Part shown: positions 18,956 to 28,395 of the stretch, one piece after another | Layout: every line of letters starts with the position of its first letter | How positions within the stretch are numbered: position 1 is the first letter of the stretch | NCBI GenBank assembly: GCA_015657535.1 | Contig: JADHZB010001330.1 | Location: 3,452 to 32,182, forward strand | Origin: Nephromyces sp. MM_2019 | Lineage: Eukaryota > Apicomplexa > Aconoidasida > Nephromycida | DNA: 28,731 nucleotides | Reading direction: 5' to 3' | The notes under the pieces: model-generated | What the model was told of the DNA's origin: nothing | Database searches by the model: none | Seen by the model: only the letters and a program-made list of their open reading frames with translations | Translations under genes and position numbers: made by a program

Positions 18956-21900
18956 TCAAAGTCTCGTCTTATCATTGACTTTTTCCCACCCTGAGTCCCA
19001 TTTGATGAACCATGCTTCGCTCATATCTTCCTTTCCCGCCTCAATTATCTTGAGTAACACGCACCAACGATCATCCCTCCCGTCCCCATTAAACCTAAGC
19101 TTAAATGGTTGCTTGCCAGCAAGCAGTTTCGGTACCGCAAAACTACTTACAGCGGAAACAAAAACTGGACAAGTCACACCGGAATCATCGAATGATTGAT
19201 AGTACGACAAGCAACCGGATGAAAGAGAACGAACAGAGTCAGCAGGCAAAGCAGATTTTTTCGCAAGCTGAATGACCTGGCATATCTTGCTGGCCTTTCT
19301 TAGTCCCTCAAGATGTTGGTAGAAGCGCCCTATTATGTCTTCCGCGCTGCTATACGTACCAGCGGGGTGATTCGTGGAAGATGCATAATCGCCGCTAATT
19401 TCACTACTATTAAGCTTGTCCAGAAACTCCAAAGGATCGATCTGAGAATTGAAGAGGGAGGGGTCTGCCTGAGAGAGAATTTGGACCGCGGCATTGCGCA
19501 GAGACTCTAGGCCTAATTCGATTAGAAGGGCAAGGGTTTCATATGGGTTTGTAGTGTACGCCTTTACAGCCTCTAAATATTCGCTCGAGAGAGACCACAG
19601 GTAGCGAGATGCATTACTCGAAGATGAGGAACCTCCGCTGGCTCCGCTACCTTCAATCATTGTTAAAGGTATGGCAGGCATGTATTGATGAAACCCCTTT
19701 CTAGATTTCCCCATCATTTGTTGTGGTGTAAAAAAGGTGGAAGAAGTCCATTGAGAGGCTTGAACCTTGCTAGTTACTTGATGAGGAGTAACAACTGATG
19801 AATGAACCCCTCCTACTGAATCCTCACCAACTTTATGCACGCCAGAGTTTGGATTAGAACTATAAAAATTAGCGGTGGTAACCCCAGCAAATGCTTCTTT
19901 TCTTGTAAAACTAGTATAGCCGGGATTATAGGCATTGGGATGAGCAGTAGAAAATAATCCACCACTACCACCGGCTCCTGCGGCATACAGTTCATGGAAC
20001 CGCGCCGTGCTGGGGCTGCCACTCTTTTGATATACACTTGAACCACCAATTCCAGCAGAATTCGATAGATTTAAGCCACTATTCTGCTGCTGCGGAAGTA
20101 AGTGACACATTGCTAGCTTGCTACCATACCTTAACTGCTTAATGATGCCTAAAGCCAGCCGAATGGTAACAGCAAGCTTCGCTTCGTTGGTTTTACGTAT
20201 ATTCGGCACGAATGGGCCTTTTACTGCTACGTTAACTACGCTACCACCATGATTGGGGGCTGCGCTAGCAGCGGTACTCACATTATCATCTGAAGCATCA
20301 ATTCGGTTACTGCTCTGCATGCCTCCCCCTACGCTGCTTTCACAACGAAGAAGCGGGGAGGGCTTTTCCTCTGCTCTCTCTTCAAATACCTCATTAAACA
20401 TTTCTCTTAGCATAGCAAGGAAAGAGCCATCATTGTAGCTAGGGAAAACATTGCCCCCACCAGCAGCACCATTGCCACCATTAGAAGCAAAAAACCTAGA
20501 AAAATGCTTGTGTGTGACGGTATTCATGGTATCATCAAAGACAATAACCTTGAATAACTTAAATAAGATCTTTTGAACACAATGAATATCACGCACCTTC
20601 ATGTAGAAGATGAATGAGAAGAATCTATCCGTAAAATCGTCAACTGAAGACCTAGCACAAGCTATTTCCTGCGATAAGACAGCGTTGAAAACTAAGCTTT
20701 CCCTGCCTGAGACTAGCTCCCCTCCGCACGGGAGATCGCTAGCTACAGAAGCTGATCCCGCAGAACCCTGTTGACCTTGAGATTCAAGCAGCAAGAATGA
20801 ATCGAAAGCTGTCAATACTTTCTGTAAAGCATCTTCCTGTGCTGATTCCAAGTATGCTGAGCCGCTGAAAGACTCTTCACCATGAATAGACAGTTGTGAG
20901 CCTGTGGTAGGGCTGTCCATAGAGGTCATCTTGGCCACCCCTAATGATGTTGTAGGCGCTACCTGCGAAGGTTTCTTTGGGTAGTTTATGCCAAGCTTAG
21001 CAGCATACAAGCCTTGACTGTGGTCTCCGGCGTCGCTTGAACTCCTTATCGAGGGAAACAAAACAAGAGCTTCGCTACGGTGCTGGTAAGGTTCAACTCC
21101 AGAATCATAGTACATAAAACTTGTAGTTTTTGCTTTTTCTAGGGAATCATCATTAGCTAAAAAAGCGGCCGAATTACGAGTATTCGCCGAAGAAAAGAAA
21201 TGAATACCTTCTTTACATGCTGAGGAAGAAGACTCGCTTAAAATTCCTCCCTGCTCGTTAATATGGTGTAACGATTGAAAAAGATGAAATAAATGCTCCA
21301 AAAACCGGAGTTTTCCGAGGAAATCACTCATCATCCCCGTGAAAGCGGAGTCGCTGGGCTTGGCAATAGTGGCAGACTCGCTGCTAGCTGATGCCAAGCC
21401 CCTCTCTATCAAGTCCAAGACCTTGGTGCTGTCTTTAACCAGTGAAATTTTACATGATACAGCAAGGTACAAGTATGGACCAGGTGTCAAATGAAAGCTC
21501 CGAAAGCTGCTCTTAGATCGCTTGTCTTCGTGCATTTCCGATGCCAAAAAATGGTCCTCGATGGTAATATGTCTTGAAAGCAAGCAATCACTCAAATTGT
21601 AGAGAGAGTCTACCTTCAAACTAGGGCCTGCTGATGTCTGCCCAAGAAACGAATCTCTTGTATTCCAATAGGCAGAAATCATGCTTGAAAGGGATTGCTC
21701 ATTGAATTTTTCAAGAATGGTGGTGATTTTCGTGTTCATCAACGACGGATGGATACCAATTTGAGGGTATTTCAGCTTCTTTAGCGTACACATACTAAGC
21801 ATACTGTGCATAGTTTCGTGTCTCTTGACTGCTATATGACTTATGAAGGAAAAAACAGAGTCATTTGCCCGCGAATTTTTAGAGGTATTTGAGGTTTCTA

Positions 21901-22576
21901 GTCCCTCAGTTGTACAAGTATCAAAGGAAGATTGTTCGCTCTCAAGCGCCTTGTCTCCGACATAAAAAATAATTGGAAGAGGAAAAAGAGCACTGTTATT
22001 GTCTTTTTTATCTTGTGACAATAGCATGGAGAGAGAAACAGTCACTGCCGCCACGGTATCTTGAGCAACAGGCAAGAGGCGGCGCTCAAGGACTACGTAC
22101 TCGTATTTGTTGCCGGTTTTGCAGACACAATTCAACTTGTGTGCGGCATGAGCAGGTGAAGTCGGGAAGTTTGTGGCAGTTTTCGAATACATACTCGGCG
22201 AGGATGGAATCTGAAGTAAGGGCTCCAGTTCTGGAGAGAGTATTCCAGAACCACAAACAACGGTTTGATCGGAATAGTTGCGCTGATAAGCTAGCTGCCT
22301 ACAGTACTGCACGTGAGACCAGGGATCTGCACGCTCTGCAGCATCACAGGAGTTTATATCATCGGATGGGAGTGATGAAATAAGTATAAAACCGGCCGGG
22401 AAAACTTCGAGCAAGGGGTGAAAATGAGTATCTCCTATAACCCAGAAGAGCAATTTATCGGAATAATCTATAACCTTGCTCGAGTTCCGGCCATGAGGCT
22501 GGTTGACCTGTTCCTGCAGGTTCCTCAGTAATTTGCTGATATTCAGCATCTTCTTCGAATCTTGAGTGGGCTCCAT
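18956..22576 (-). CDS. Uncharacterised Ser-rich protein, about 1206 residues
   Basis: Continuous open frame on the - strand. The first ATG is at 22576-22574 (M-E-P-T-Q-D-S-K-K-M-L). The frame stays open about 150 bp further upstream without another ATG, so an extra 5' exon is possible. There is no signal peptide or transmembrane helix, so a cytosolic or nuclear protein is likely. The N-terminal third has hydrophobic strand-like segments (L-L-F-W-V-I-G, F-I-L-I-S-S-L, L-P-I-I-F-Y-V-G). The middle is broken by Gly/Asn/Ser-rich linkers, seen around 20440-20490, 19960-20060 and 19616-19660. The C-terminal part looks helical (Y-E-T-L-A-L-L-I-E-L-G-L-E-S-L, R-F-Y-Q-H-L-E-G-L-R-K-A). A beta-rich front and helical back with disordered loops suits a scaffold protein, but I cannot name a family. 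Confidence 0.82.
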   Translation of the reverse strand: MEPTQDSKKMLNISKLLRNLQEQVNQPHGRNSSKVIDYSDKLLFWVIGDTHFHPLLEVFPAGFILISSLPSDDINSCDAAERADPWSHVQYCRQLAYQRNYSDQTVVCGSGILSPELEPLLQIPSSPSMYSKTATNFPTSPAHAAHKLNCVCKTGNKYEYVVLERRLLPVAQDTVAAVTVSLSMLLSQDKKDNNSALFPLPIIFYVGDKALESEQSSFDTCTTEGLETSNTSKNSRANDSVFSFISHIAVKRHETMHSMLSMCTLKKLKYPQIGIHPSLMNTKITTILEKFNEQSLSSMISAYWNTRDSFLGQTSAGPSLKVDSLYNLSDCLLSRHITIEDHFLASEMHEDKRSKSSFRSFHLTPGPYLYLAVSCKISLVKDSTKVLDLIERGLASASSESATIAKPSDSAFTGMMSDFLGKLRFLEHLFHLFQSLHHINEQGGILSESSSSACKEGIHFFSSANTRNSAAFLANDDSLEKAKTTSFMYYDSGVEPYQHRSEALVLFPSIRSSSDAGDHSQGLYAAKLGINYPKKPSQVAPTTSLGVAKMTSMDSPTTGSQLSIHGEESFSGSAYLESAQEDALQKVLTAFDSFLLLESQGQQGSAGSASVASDLPCGGELVSGRESLVFNAVLSQEIACARSSVDDFTDRFFSFIFYMKVRDIHCVQKILFKLFKVIVFDDTMNTVTHKHFSRFFASNGGNGAAGGGNVFPSYNDGSFLAMLREMFNEVFEERAEEKPSPLLRCESSVGGGMQSSNRIDASDDNVSTAASAAPNHGGSVVNVAVKGPFVPNIRKTNEAKLAVTIRLALGIIKQLRYGSKLAMCHLLPQQQNSGLNLSNSAGIGGSSVYQKSGSPSTARFHELYAAGAGGSGGLFSTAHPNAYNPGYTSFTRKEAFAGVTTANFYSSNPNSGVHKVGEDSVGGVHSSVVTPHQVTSKVQASQWTSSTFFTPQQMMGKSRKGFHQYMPAIPLTMIEGSGASGGSSSSSNASRYLWSLSSEYLEAVKAYTTNPYETLALLIELGLESLRNAAVQILSQADPSLFNSQIDPLEFLDKLNSSEISGDYASSTNHPAGTYSSAEDIIGRFYQHLEGLRKASKICQVIQLAKKSALPADSVRSLSSGCLSYYQSFDDSGVTCPVFVSAVSSFAVPKLLAGKQPFKLRFNGDGRDDRWCVLLKIIEAGKEDMSEAWFIKWDSGWEKVNDKTRL

Positions 22577-23640
22577 GGGCAACGGACGGATACATTGAAT
22601 ATCTTGCCGTGCCACAAAGAGAAAAACCCGCTTAAATGGCTGCTTTCGCGCTGTTTTTGGCGCAGGAAAGTGATTTGTGAGGGTAGAAAGATGGCCAACG
22701 CAAAAGCATTGAAATTATCTACAGTAACAGCCTCCTCATAAGTGTGCATATATTAGGCTTTTTCATAGAGTATATCGAAAAGTTATTCTCAAAAAAAAGG
22801 GTAAATGAAGTTAAAGTACTGTTGATAAAAAAACTATCAGAAGCTAGAAAAGAACAGATGCTCATGAAGGTGTACGCTAAGCGAAGAAAATAAAAGAGGC
22901 AGAATATGGTTCATGTCATGCTTTTTTTGTAAGCAAAAACTCCTGAAGACACACGGCAAAAAAATATAAACTATTATTAACCAGCATATTAGTAGATAAC
23001 ATAAACACAAAATATAAAAAAATAATTATATACAATGTACTATGACGTATTTTTTGACATTTCCTCCATCATCTATAAGGAAGCAATAAGCTCTGCTTAA
23101 GCTTACTCATTGCATGCTTTCTTCATCGAGCAACGCAATATGAAGTGGAAGACATCTTCCCATAAATATTCTCAAGGCGCTTGAAGAATGCAATTGGAAT
23201 GATACTTGGGGATCATATGCCTCCATCTTCACGCCGCTGCTATTGATGAAGTAGCTCTAAAATCTGTCGAAAACACGGAATTTCCCCCCGTCACCTTTCC
23301 GCTAAATATCTGCAAGAAACGAGTAGGAAGCGCTTCATTCATCGTGGACGGGCAAAGGCTATATCAGTCAAAGAAGAGAGGGGAATGCGCGTTGAGAGAC
23401 ATGGAAACACACCGCATCACCGCGGAGAGTTGAAGATTTGAAAGGGCAATGAACAGGGCAAAACCGCATTCGTTTTTATTGGAACCTCTAACTTCGGCGG
23501 TCGTTTTCACATACAAAAAGCTCGTCACAGAAGAATCCACATACATAATTGAAAGAAGGGTTAAACTTAATTGACACACAGAGGCTACGCAGAAAGGCGA
23601 CATACAAGGGTGACACACAAGGGCGACATAATTGATCTAC
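22577..23640. other. 5' flank of the - strand gene
   Basis: The - strand gene's promoter or upstream exon should lie here. A very AT-rich stretch with A runs covers about 22920-23060. A small + strand open frame (23206-23433, 75 codons) has mixed composition but no motif or support, so I leave it uncalled. No typical promoter element is recognisable. Confidence 0.5.
23596..23634. repeat. 13-bp tandem repeat, three copies
   Basis: Three adjacent 13-bp units, ggcgacatacaag, ggtgacacacaag and ggcgacataattg, with a few substitutions. It borders the CA-rich tract that follows. Confidence 0.75.
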
Positions 23641-23664
23641 GTAATTGAAACACTCCTTGGAGTC

Positions 23665-24090
23665 GCTTCATCTACACACACAATCAATTGACGCAGATAC
23701 ACTCACTCCACACATATATGTTCCACACACAAAAAACTCCGCGCACACACACTCCACGCACACGCTATCCATAGGAACACTCTACGCGCCAAATTCACAC
23801 CCTTCGATCTACGCAAGACCCCCCACGCACCCCTCAGCCTGCTGTAGTAGCAGCGCGCATCGCAGCAATTCCACCACCCTCCCCTCACTGCCGCTAACCC
23901 GACTTACTTGGGCAGACGCACTTCCCCAGCCCCAACCCACATCAAGGTGCGCACGCATTCCCCTAAATATTAAAGCCCTACCCCCCTCCCTCCCCTTCCC
24001 CCATTGATTCACCTAGGGACCTCCCCACGCGGTGAGGATGGGTCATAACCATCACAACCCCCCCACGCATTAGCATGACACACCCCCCCT
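23665..24090. repeat. CA/C-rich low-complexity tract
   Basis: About 420 bp enriched on the + strand in CACACA, CTCCAC, CCCC and CGCAC motifs, with few purine runs. The ORFs it contains on either strand are simple-sequence artefacts. It ends just before an uninterrupted GT run on the same strand. Confidence 0.75.
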
Positions 24091-24102
24091 TCGACTGCCG
24101 CC

Positions 24103-24122
24103 GTGTGTGTGTGTGTGTGTGT
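24103..24122. repeat. (GT)10 microsatellite
   Basis: Ten uninterrupted GT units. It marks the point where the + strand changes from CA-rich to TG-rich. Confidence 0.95.
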
Positions 24123-24663
24123 ACTGTGTGCGTGAAAACTTTTCCCAAAAAAGTATAGCGTAGGCAAAATAAGCGGATTTGCACTCCTCCAGCGCTTCAT
24201 CACTTTCTGATGCACCGCTGTTTCTTCTTCAACCGTAGTTTTACCATGCGACTGTTGTGGGTTTTATTGCGTGAGATTAATAAAGAGTCGCCGCTCTACT
24301 TAAACCTCTGAGCAAGCTGCTGCTTCATTACAGAAACGTCCGCTGGGGGATATAGCGTGATGAATGATTTCAGTTTATTAACACAAGAATACACACGCAC
24401 ACCCTCATGTATCACTCTTCTGCTGGCTGATGACTGATTAAATTAAATTCACACACACGGACACACACACCACCGAAGTGCAGGCCGCTTATAGAGAATT
24501 AATGAAAGGGATCCCCGCATTTGATTGTGTGGTTGAAGGTTATTCTCGTTGATTTCCCGCTTTCCTACGCCTGAAACTTCTTTTTTTCTCTTTTAAGGAT
24601 TTCAAGGATTGTAGGGCGAAACTTTCTGTGAGTTTTTGAGGGGGGAGGTGTCTCATGCGAAAA

Positions 24664-24940
24664 AGTGTGTGTTTGTGTGTATGAGGTGGTGCGTGTCTGT
24701 TTATGTATGATTGTGTTTTTGTGTGTTCGTGTGTGCTTGTGTGTTACTGTGTTTTTGTGTAATTGTGTGTTTATGTGTGTATGTATACATGTGTGCGTGT
24801 ATGTATGCATGTGTGTGTATGTTTATCTGCATCTGTATGTGTATTTGTGTATATATGTATGTGTATCCTTGCATGTGTGTGTGTATTTGTATCTGCATCT
24901 GTATGTGTATTTGTGTGTGTGCACCTGGGTGTCGAATTGT
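24664..24940. repeat. TG/TATG-rich low-complexity tract with internal 27-bp duplication
   Basis: A dense run of GTGTGT, GTATGT and TGTTTG words on the + strand. A 27-bp stretch beginning tatctgcatctgtatgtg occurs at 24824-24850 and again at 24890-24916, 66 bp apart, pointing to slippage or segmental duplication. The overlapping Cys/Val-rich frames and the opposite-strand His/Thr-rich frames are artefacts. Confidence 0.85.
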
Positions 24941-26256
24941 GTTTGTTGTGGGGTATACCTATAAACTCCTGTGTTTCTGCGCTCGAATAATCTGCATATC
25001 GTAGCTTCGTGGGGGCGGCTGTTTAGTTGTGATGATAGAAACATTTACAGTTTTTGTGTGAAAGTATTCATAAATGAAGGCAGCGAAAAACCAGAGTATG
25101 AGACAGACTTGTGGTTTTCAACGAATGAGTTTCTTGCTTGATGCTAGCCTTTTTTTGCACGCTTTGATGTTTTTTTTGGTGGAAATTCTACCTCTTCTTG
25201 TGTGAAGAACGGTGGAGATGGTGCAGAGTTTGATATGCAGCATGTTTTCTGCTTTGATTAGCTTATTCACATGGGTGGGGAAAAGTTTTTTGCTCTGTGT
25301 ATGTATCAGTAGTTGGAAATTTTGCTGTGAAAATGGTTGAAGAAGTCAAAAGCAACTTTCATCCATTACATTATGTTGTGTGTTACGCGTGTGTGCGGAA
25401 TTTTGGCGTTGTGGAGAGGATGTGAGGGTATGTGATGGGAGAATTTCTTTTCCTAGGGAAGAGACTGGAAGAAAATTATTCTAGCAAGCTTATCCGCCTT
25501 GTTGTAGTGCATGTGTGTGTTTGCTGCTTTTTTGGGGTGAAGAATGTCTGAATGCGAGAAAAGGCAATTTTTTTCGAAGTTTCTGGCGCTCACTGCGTCA
25601 AAGTAGTTTTTAGTGGAAAATTTCTCTGCTTTGCCTCCTCATCTTCATAATTTTTACCTTGCAGTCTCGTCCTCATGATCTGGTTTTTCTCATAATTTTT
25701 TTGCAATCTCCTTTTCTTCCTCATTATCTGTTTTTTATCGTAATATTCTCATCTTTCTCGTTTTGCTCATTTTTCTCCTCTTCCTCAAAGAGTGTAATGA
25801 GGAATTGCGTGTTTAATTGCTTTCTTATTGATTTGAGCGCTTTGTTTACCCACTTTCTACTGTTTATTTAGAATCTTCAGTATTCTTCTATGCTTTGGCA
25901 GGGGGTGCCGCTATTTGCATAGTTTTAAGCTATGACCGCTTTAATCGTTTTGAATGCTAAAGTGTGTGTGCGTCTGTATGTGTGGGTGGCTAAGTGTGGG
26001 TGCATGTGTCATTGTGCGTCGATATATGCTTATGTGTGTGTTTTATGCGTGTGATTCTCTTCGTGTGTTTTTTTTGCCTATTTTTTCACGTGTATGTGTG
26101 CATGTTTGTGTGCGTGGATCTGAGGTAATCACTGTGTGTGTCTTTCCTTTGAAATGGAAACAAAACTCTTGGCTGCTTCATTTCTATCTTCAGTCTCGCG
26201 GCAATATTTAATGGAATTATCCTCAAAGTCGCTTAGTAACTGAACAGTGCTTCAAG
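24941..26256 (+). other. Spacer and presumed promoter/5' UTR of the V-ATPase gene
   Basis: T- and TG-rich sequence preceding the predicted start codon at 26257, with another TG-rich patch at about 25960-26130. A T/C-rich block at about 25630-25800 could be a promoter-proximal or UTR element, but no specific motif is recognised. No gene seen. Confidence 0.5.
26117..26141 (+). repeat. 25-bp direct repeat, copy 1 (upstream of V-ATPase exon 1)
   Basis: The 25-bp string beginning gatctgaggtaatcactg is repeated exactly at 26270-26294, where it spans the end of the first coding exon and its splice donor. The copy here thus contains a duplicate donor (GAG/GTAATC) 153 bp upstream. Confidence 0.9.
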
Positions 26257-26277
26257 ATGCCATTGTTAAGATCTGAG
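26257..26277 (+). CDS. V-ATPase subunit a exon 1 (seven codons)
   Basis: ATG CCA TTG TTA AGA TCT GAG followed by the donor GTAATC. The seven residues M-P-L-L-R-S-E fit the conserved start of the family, which typically reads M-x-x-x-R-S-E. Phase 0 matches the next exon, whose first residues P-M-K-H-G-T continue the homology. No other upstream ATG gives this motif. Confidence 0.8.
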
Positions 26278-28395
26278 GTAATCACTGTGTGTGTGGTGTA
26301 TGTACACCGTGTGGGATTTATCATGTTCATATAGAACGGAAAGTTCATTGGGTTTTCTTTAACAAATCGATTTGAACTCCCCGATAATACTTTGCAATGT
26401 GGGAAGCGTGTGGGGGGTGTGCTTGTGGATTGGTTTGTGAGGGGGGTATGTTGGTGTGTGAGGAGGGTCTGTTGATGTTTTGGAGGGTGGGTGTTTGACT
26501 TTTTGGTGTGTGATTGTGTTTATTGGTGTGTGTATGCTTGTGTGCCAGTTGGTGGATTGGTGTATTTGTTTGAGTTTCTTTGATGTGCTAGGACGTAGTT
26601 TCTTGTGTGTTTCACTGTGTGATTTCTTGGTGTGTTGACTTAATGTGTGATTTATTCCTATTCTGGTGTGTATATTTACCATTTGTGTGTTCTCTGTTTT
26701 CCATTGTGCTCCGGTGTATTATAGTTTGTTTCACTGGGAGGTGCATGTGTGTTTGTGTGCTCCTCTTAATGTGGCTTTTCCAGCAGAAGGCTGCATGCAC
26801 TTTAGCCTATGTTTTCTCATATTGCTGAATACTCTTCGAAGCGAACACGTAGAGCTCTTCCTCTTTGAGAGATATGATGTTTCTACGTACTTCTGTGTGT
26901 ATGTTAGTCTGAAGACGTTTCTCGTTGAATATTTCAGCTGGAAAAGCCCTGTAAAATGTTTTTTTTTGCTTGAATGTGTGTGTGTTCAGCCCATGAAACA
27001 TGGGACGCTGGTTATACCAAGCGATCGAGCTCGAGAGTTTATTGATCTTCTAGGCCGTCGAGGATGTATTCAGTTGGTAGATGTAAGTCTATTTGTATGG
27101 CTTCTCCGAAGAAAATGCTATTGTGTGTATGTGTGTGCTCTTGCGTATGAGAAGAATGAGAGCTTCATTAACCAAGTGATGTCCGCTGTTTTTAATGGCT
27201 GGGCTATTCCCATGTGTATACATCATCTTTACGATGATTGGGAGGATTTTCTACGCCTGTGTATGAGTAAGCTTGCGTTGACTGCTTGTATCCGTGTGTG
27301 TATATTTGCCTGTAAGAAGAGATTGATAGTAAGTGGAAGTTTATATGAAATCTGCGTGTTTGATTCTCATTTTTTAACAGTTTATTTACAAGAACTTAAG
27401 GTGTATGTACACCATCTGTGTGTGTGCGTACCTTTCCCCCTTTTTCTCACTATACCCTCACAGCAGATCAAGATGTGTTCCAACATCCCTCCCCCCTGTA
27501 TGTGTATATATACATCTAACCCCTCTTCCCTCAGTATATTCTCAAAACAGCTCCAGATACACACACCCTCCGTCCTCCTCTCTTATCTTTTTCATATGTG
27601 TTTGCTTCTCCACCTTCATACATACGCCTCTAAAAACACACAAAAATCACACAAGTGCATCACACACACGCACACCCTCCAATCCCAATTCGCTACTCAT
27701 TCGAAGGGATACTCTCAACACACCCCCCTCCCTCACACACCCTCTTCCCCAGTTCCCCACCCCACTCAAGGAGATTCTCTCCCCATCCCCCCCCTCCACA
27801 AAAGCACCCCCCTCTCTTCCACCTCCAGATGAATGAAGTCTCAATGAATCGCCAGTATAAGCGCTACATACAGAGGATAGTAGAGATGGAGAGGCAGCTC
27901 CGTTTCCTCTTCGATCTCATCGCTGAAATGTCGGGAAAAGAGGTGGTTTATAATGGAATTGAAGGTTTCTTTGAGGCAGAAGGAGCTTATCAGTTGGATA
28001 GAGTAGAAGCTTCTCTTAGCAAGCTGTATGAGCAGTTTGTTAGATTTCGTGATAACAACACAGACTTGCTTGTTCAGAAAGAATCTGCTGTGAGTGGGTG
28101 TGTGGGTGTGTGTGAATCTTGGTGTACGTGGGAATTTTATGTGGTGTTTGGAAATCTTGTGTGTGTAAGTCGTGGTTCCTGCGAATCTTAACGTGTGCGT
28201 GATTCTTCAGAGTCTTAACGTGTGTGGATCTTGGTATGTACGTTTCATGTTTTATGGGCTTTCTGGAGCTTTATTTTGCACGCACACACATCTTCTTCAG
28301 GTGCTTGAGAAGCACGTGATAATGCTGGCGATGGCCCACTTTGATTCACGCTTAATTAAGGAAGGCAGAGCTCATCAGAAGTCTATAAGGGAGCA
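26257..28395 (+). CDS. V-type proton ATPase subunit a, N-terminal part (3'-partial)
   Basis: Exons 26257-26277, 26990-27082, 27829-28089 and 28301-28395 join in frame to give about 156 residues. They begin M-P-L-L-R-S-E, then P-M-K-H-G-T-L-V-I-P-S-D-R-A-R-E-F-I, then V-D/M-N, then M-N-R-Q-Y-K-R-Y-I-Q-R-I and E-M-E-R-Q-L-R-F-L-F. The opening 'RSE' and the 'RxY..YIxRxxEMER.LRFL' helix are hallmarks of subunit a (Vph1/Stv1 family). This subunit forms the stator arm and the proton half-channels of the membrane-embedded Vo sector, acidifying endosomes, vacuoles or acidocalcisomes. Family members have about 800-900 residues, so only the cytosolic N-terminal arm is present. The membrane half lies beyond the window end. 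The first three introns are phase 0; the last visible donor (GTAAGT at 28396) is phase 2. Confidence 0.88.
26278..26989 (+). other. V-ATPase intron 1, TG-rich
   Basis: 712 bp, GTAATC donor and GTGTTCAG acceptor, with dense TG and TTGGTG words at about 26400-26770. A hairpin-capable ggtgta-tg-tacacc lies at 26295-26308. Long frames within it are read-through of low-complexity sequence. Confidence 0.75.
26990..27082 (+). CDS. V-ATPase subunit a exon 2
   Basis: 93 nt, phase 0 at both ends, between GTGTTCAG and GTAAGT. It encodes the first strand-helix of the cytosolic arm, H-G-T-L-V-I-P-S-D-R-A-R-E-F-I-D-L-L-G followed by C-I-Q-L-V-D, equivalent to the 'ELG.LG.VQF.DLN' part of yeast and animal homologues. 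Confidence 0.88.
27083..27828 (+). other. V-ATPase intron 2, TG-rich 5' part and CA/C-rich 3' part
   Basis: 746 bp with a GTAAGT donor and a CTCTCTTCCACCTCCAG acceptor. The first half is enriched in TGTG words. The second half (about 27550-27820) is enriched in CACACA and CCCTCC, so the two ends of the RNA could base-pair. A second copy of ggtgta-tg-tacacc lies at 27400-27413. Confidence 0.8.
27829..28089 (+). CDS. V-ATPase subunit a exon 3
   Basis: 261 nt, phase 0 to phase 0, starting M-N-E-V-S-M-N-R-Q-Y-K and including the coiled-coil helix I-V-E-M-E-R-Q-L-R-F-L-F. The ATG at its start is internal: residue D of the previous exon plus M-N gives the family's 'D-M-N' or 'D-L-N' motif. The donor is GTGAGT at 28090. 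Confidence 0.9.
28301..28395 (+). CDS. V-ATPase subunit a exon 4
   Basis: 95 nt after a TCTTCTTCAG acceptor, encoding V-L-E-K-H-V-I-M-L-A-M and on to H-Q-K-S-I-R-E. The donor GTAAGTT at 28396 splits a codon after two bases. It continues the helical arm, where the family typically has E-x-x-x-V-L. The next exon is not identifiable with confidence before 28731. Confidence 0.75.

Noticed and set aside
18804..19199. 131-codon + strand gene
   Set aside because: About two thirds of it lies antisense to the 3' end of the long - strand ORF, and its composition is that of a shadow frame.
18956..22576. Nucleoporin Nup155/Nup170
   Set aside because: The general layout and a few hydrophobic segments are reminiscent, but none of the conserved motifs I know for that family is visible.
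23206..23433. 75-codon + strand gene
   Set aside because: No recognisable motif, no nearby splice or promoter evidence, and a length expected by chance.
24665..25004. Overlapping Cys/Val-rich open frames on + and His/Thr-rich frames on -
   Set aside because: They are translations of TG/TATG simple sequence, open in all three frames of the same stretch, with no splice or start context.
27381..27400. Mini-exon between AACAG and a GTGTAT donor inside V-ATPase intron 2
   Set aside because: Joining 27082 directly to 27829 restores the conserved V-D-M-N sequence, and a 20-nt insert would break the frame.
26666..27832. A single 388-codon protein on the + strand
   Set aside because: Only 26990-27082 is coding; the rest is intron 1 and intron 2 read-through with low-complexity sequence.
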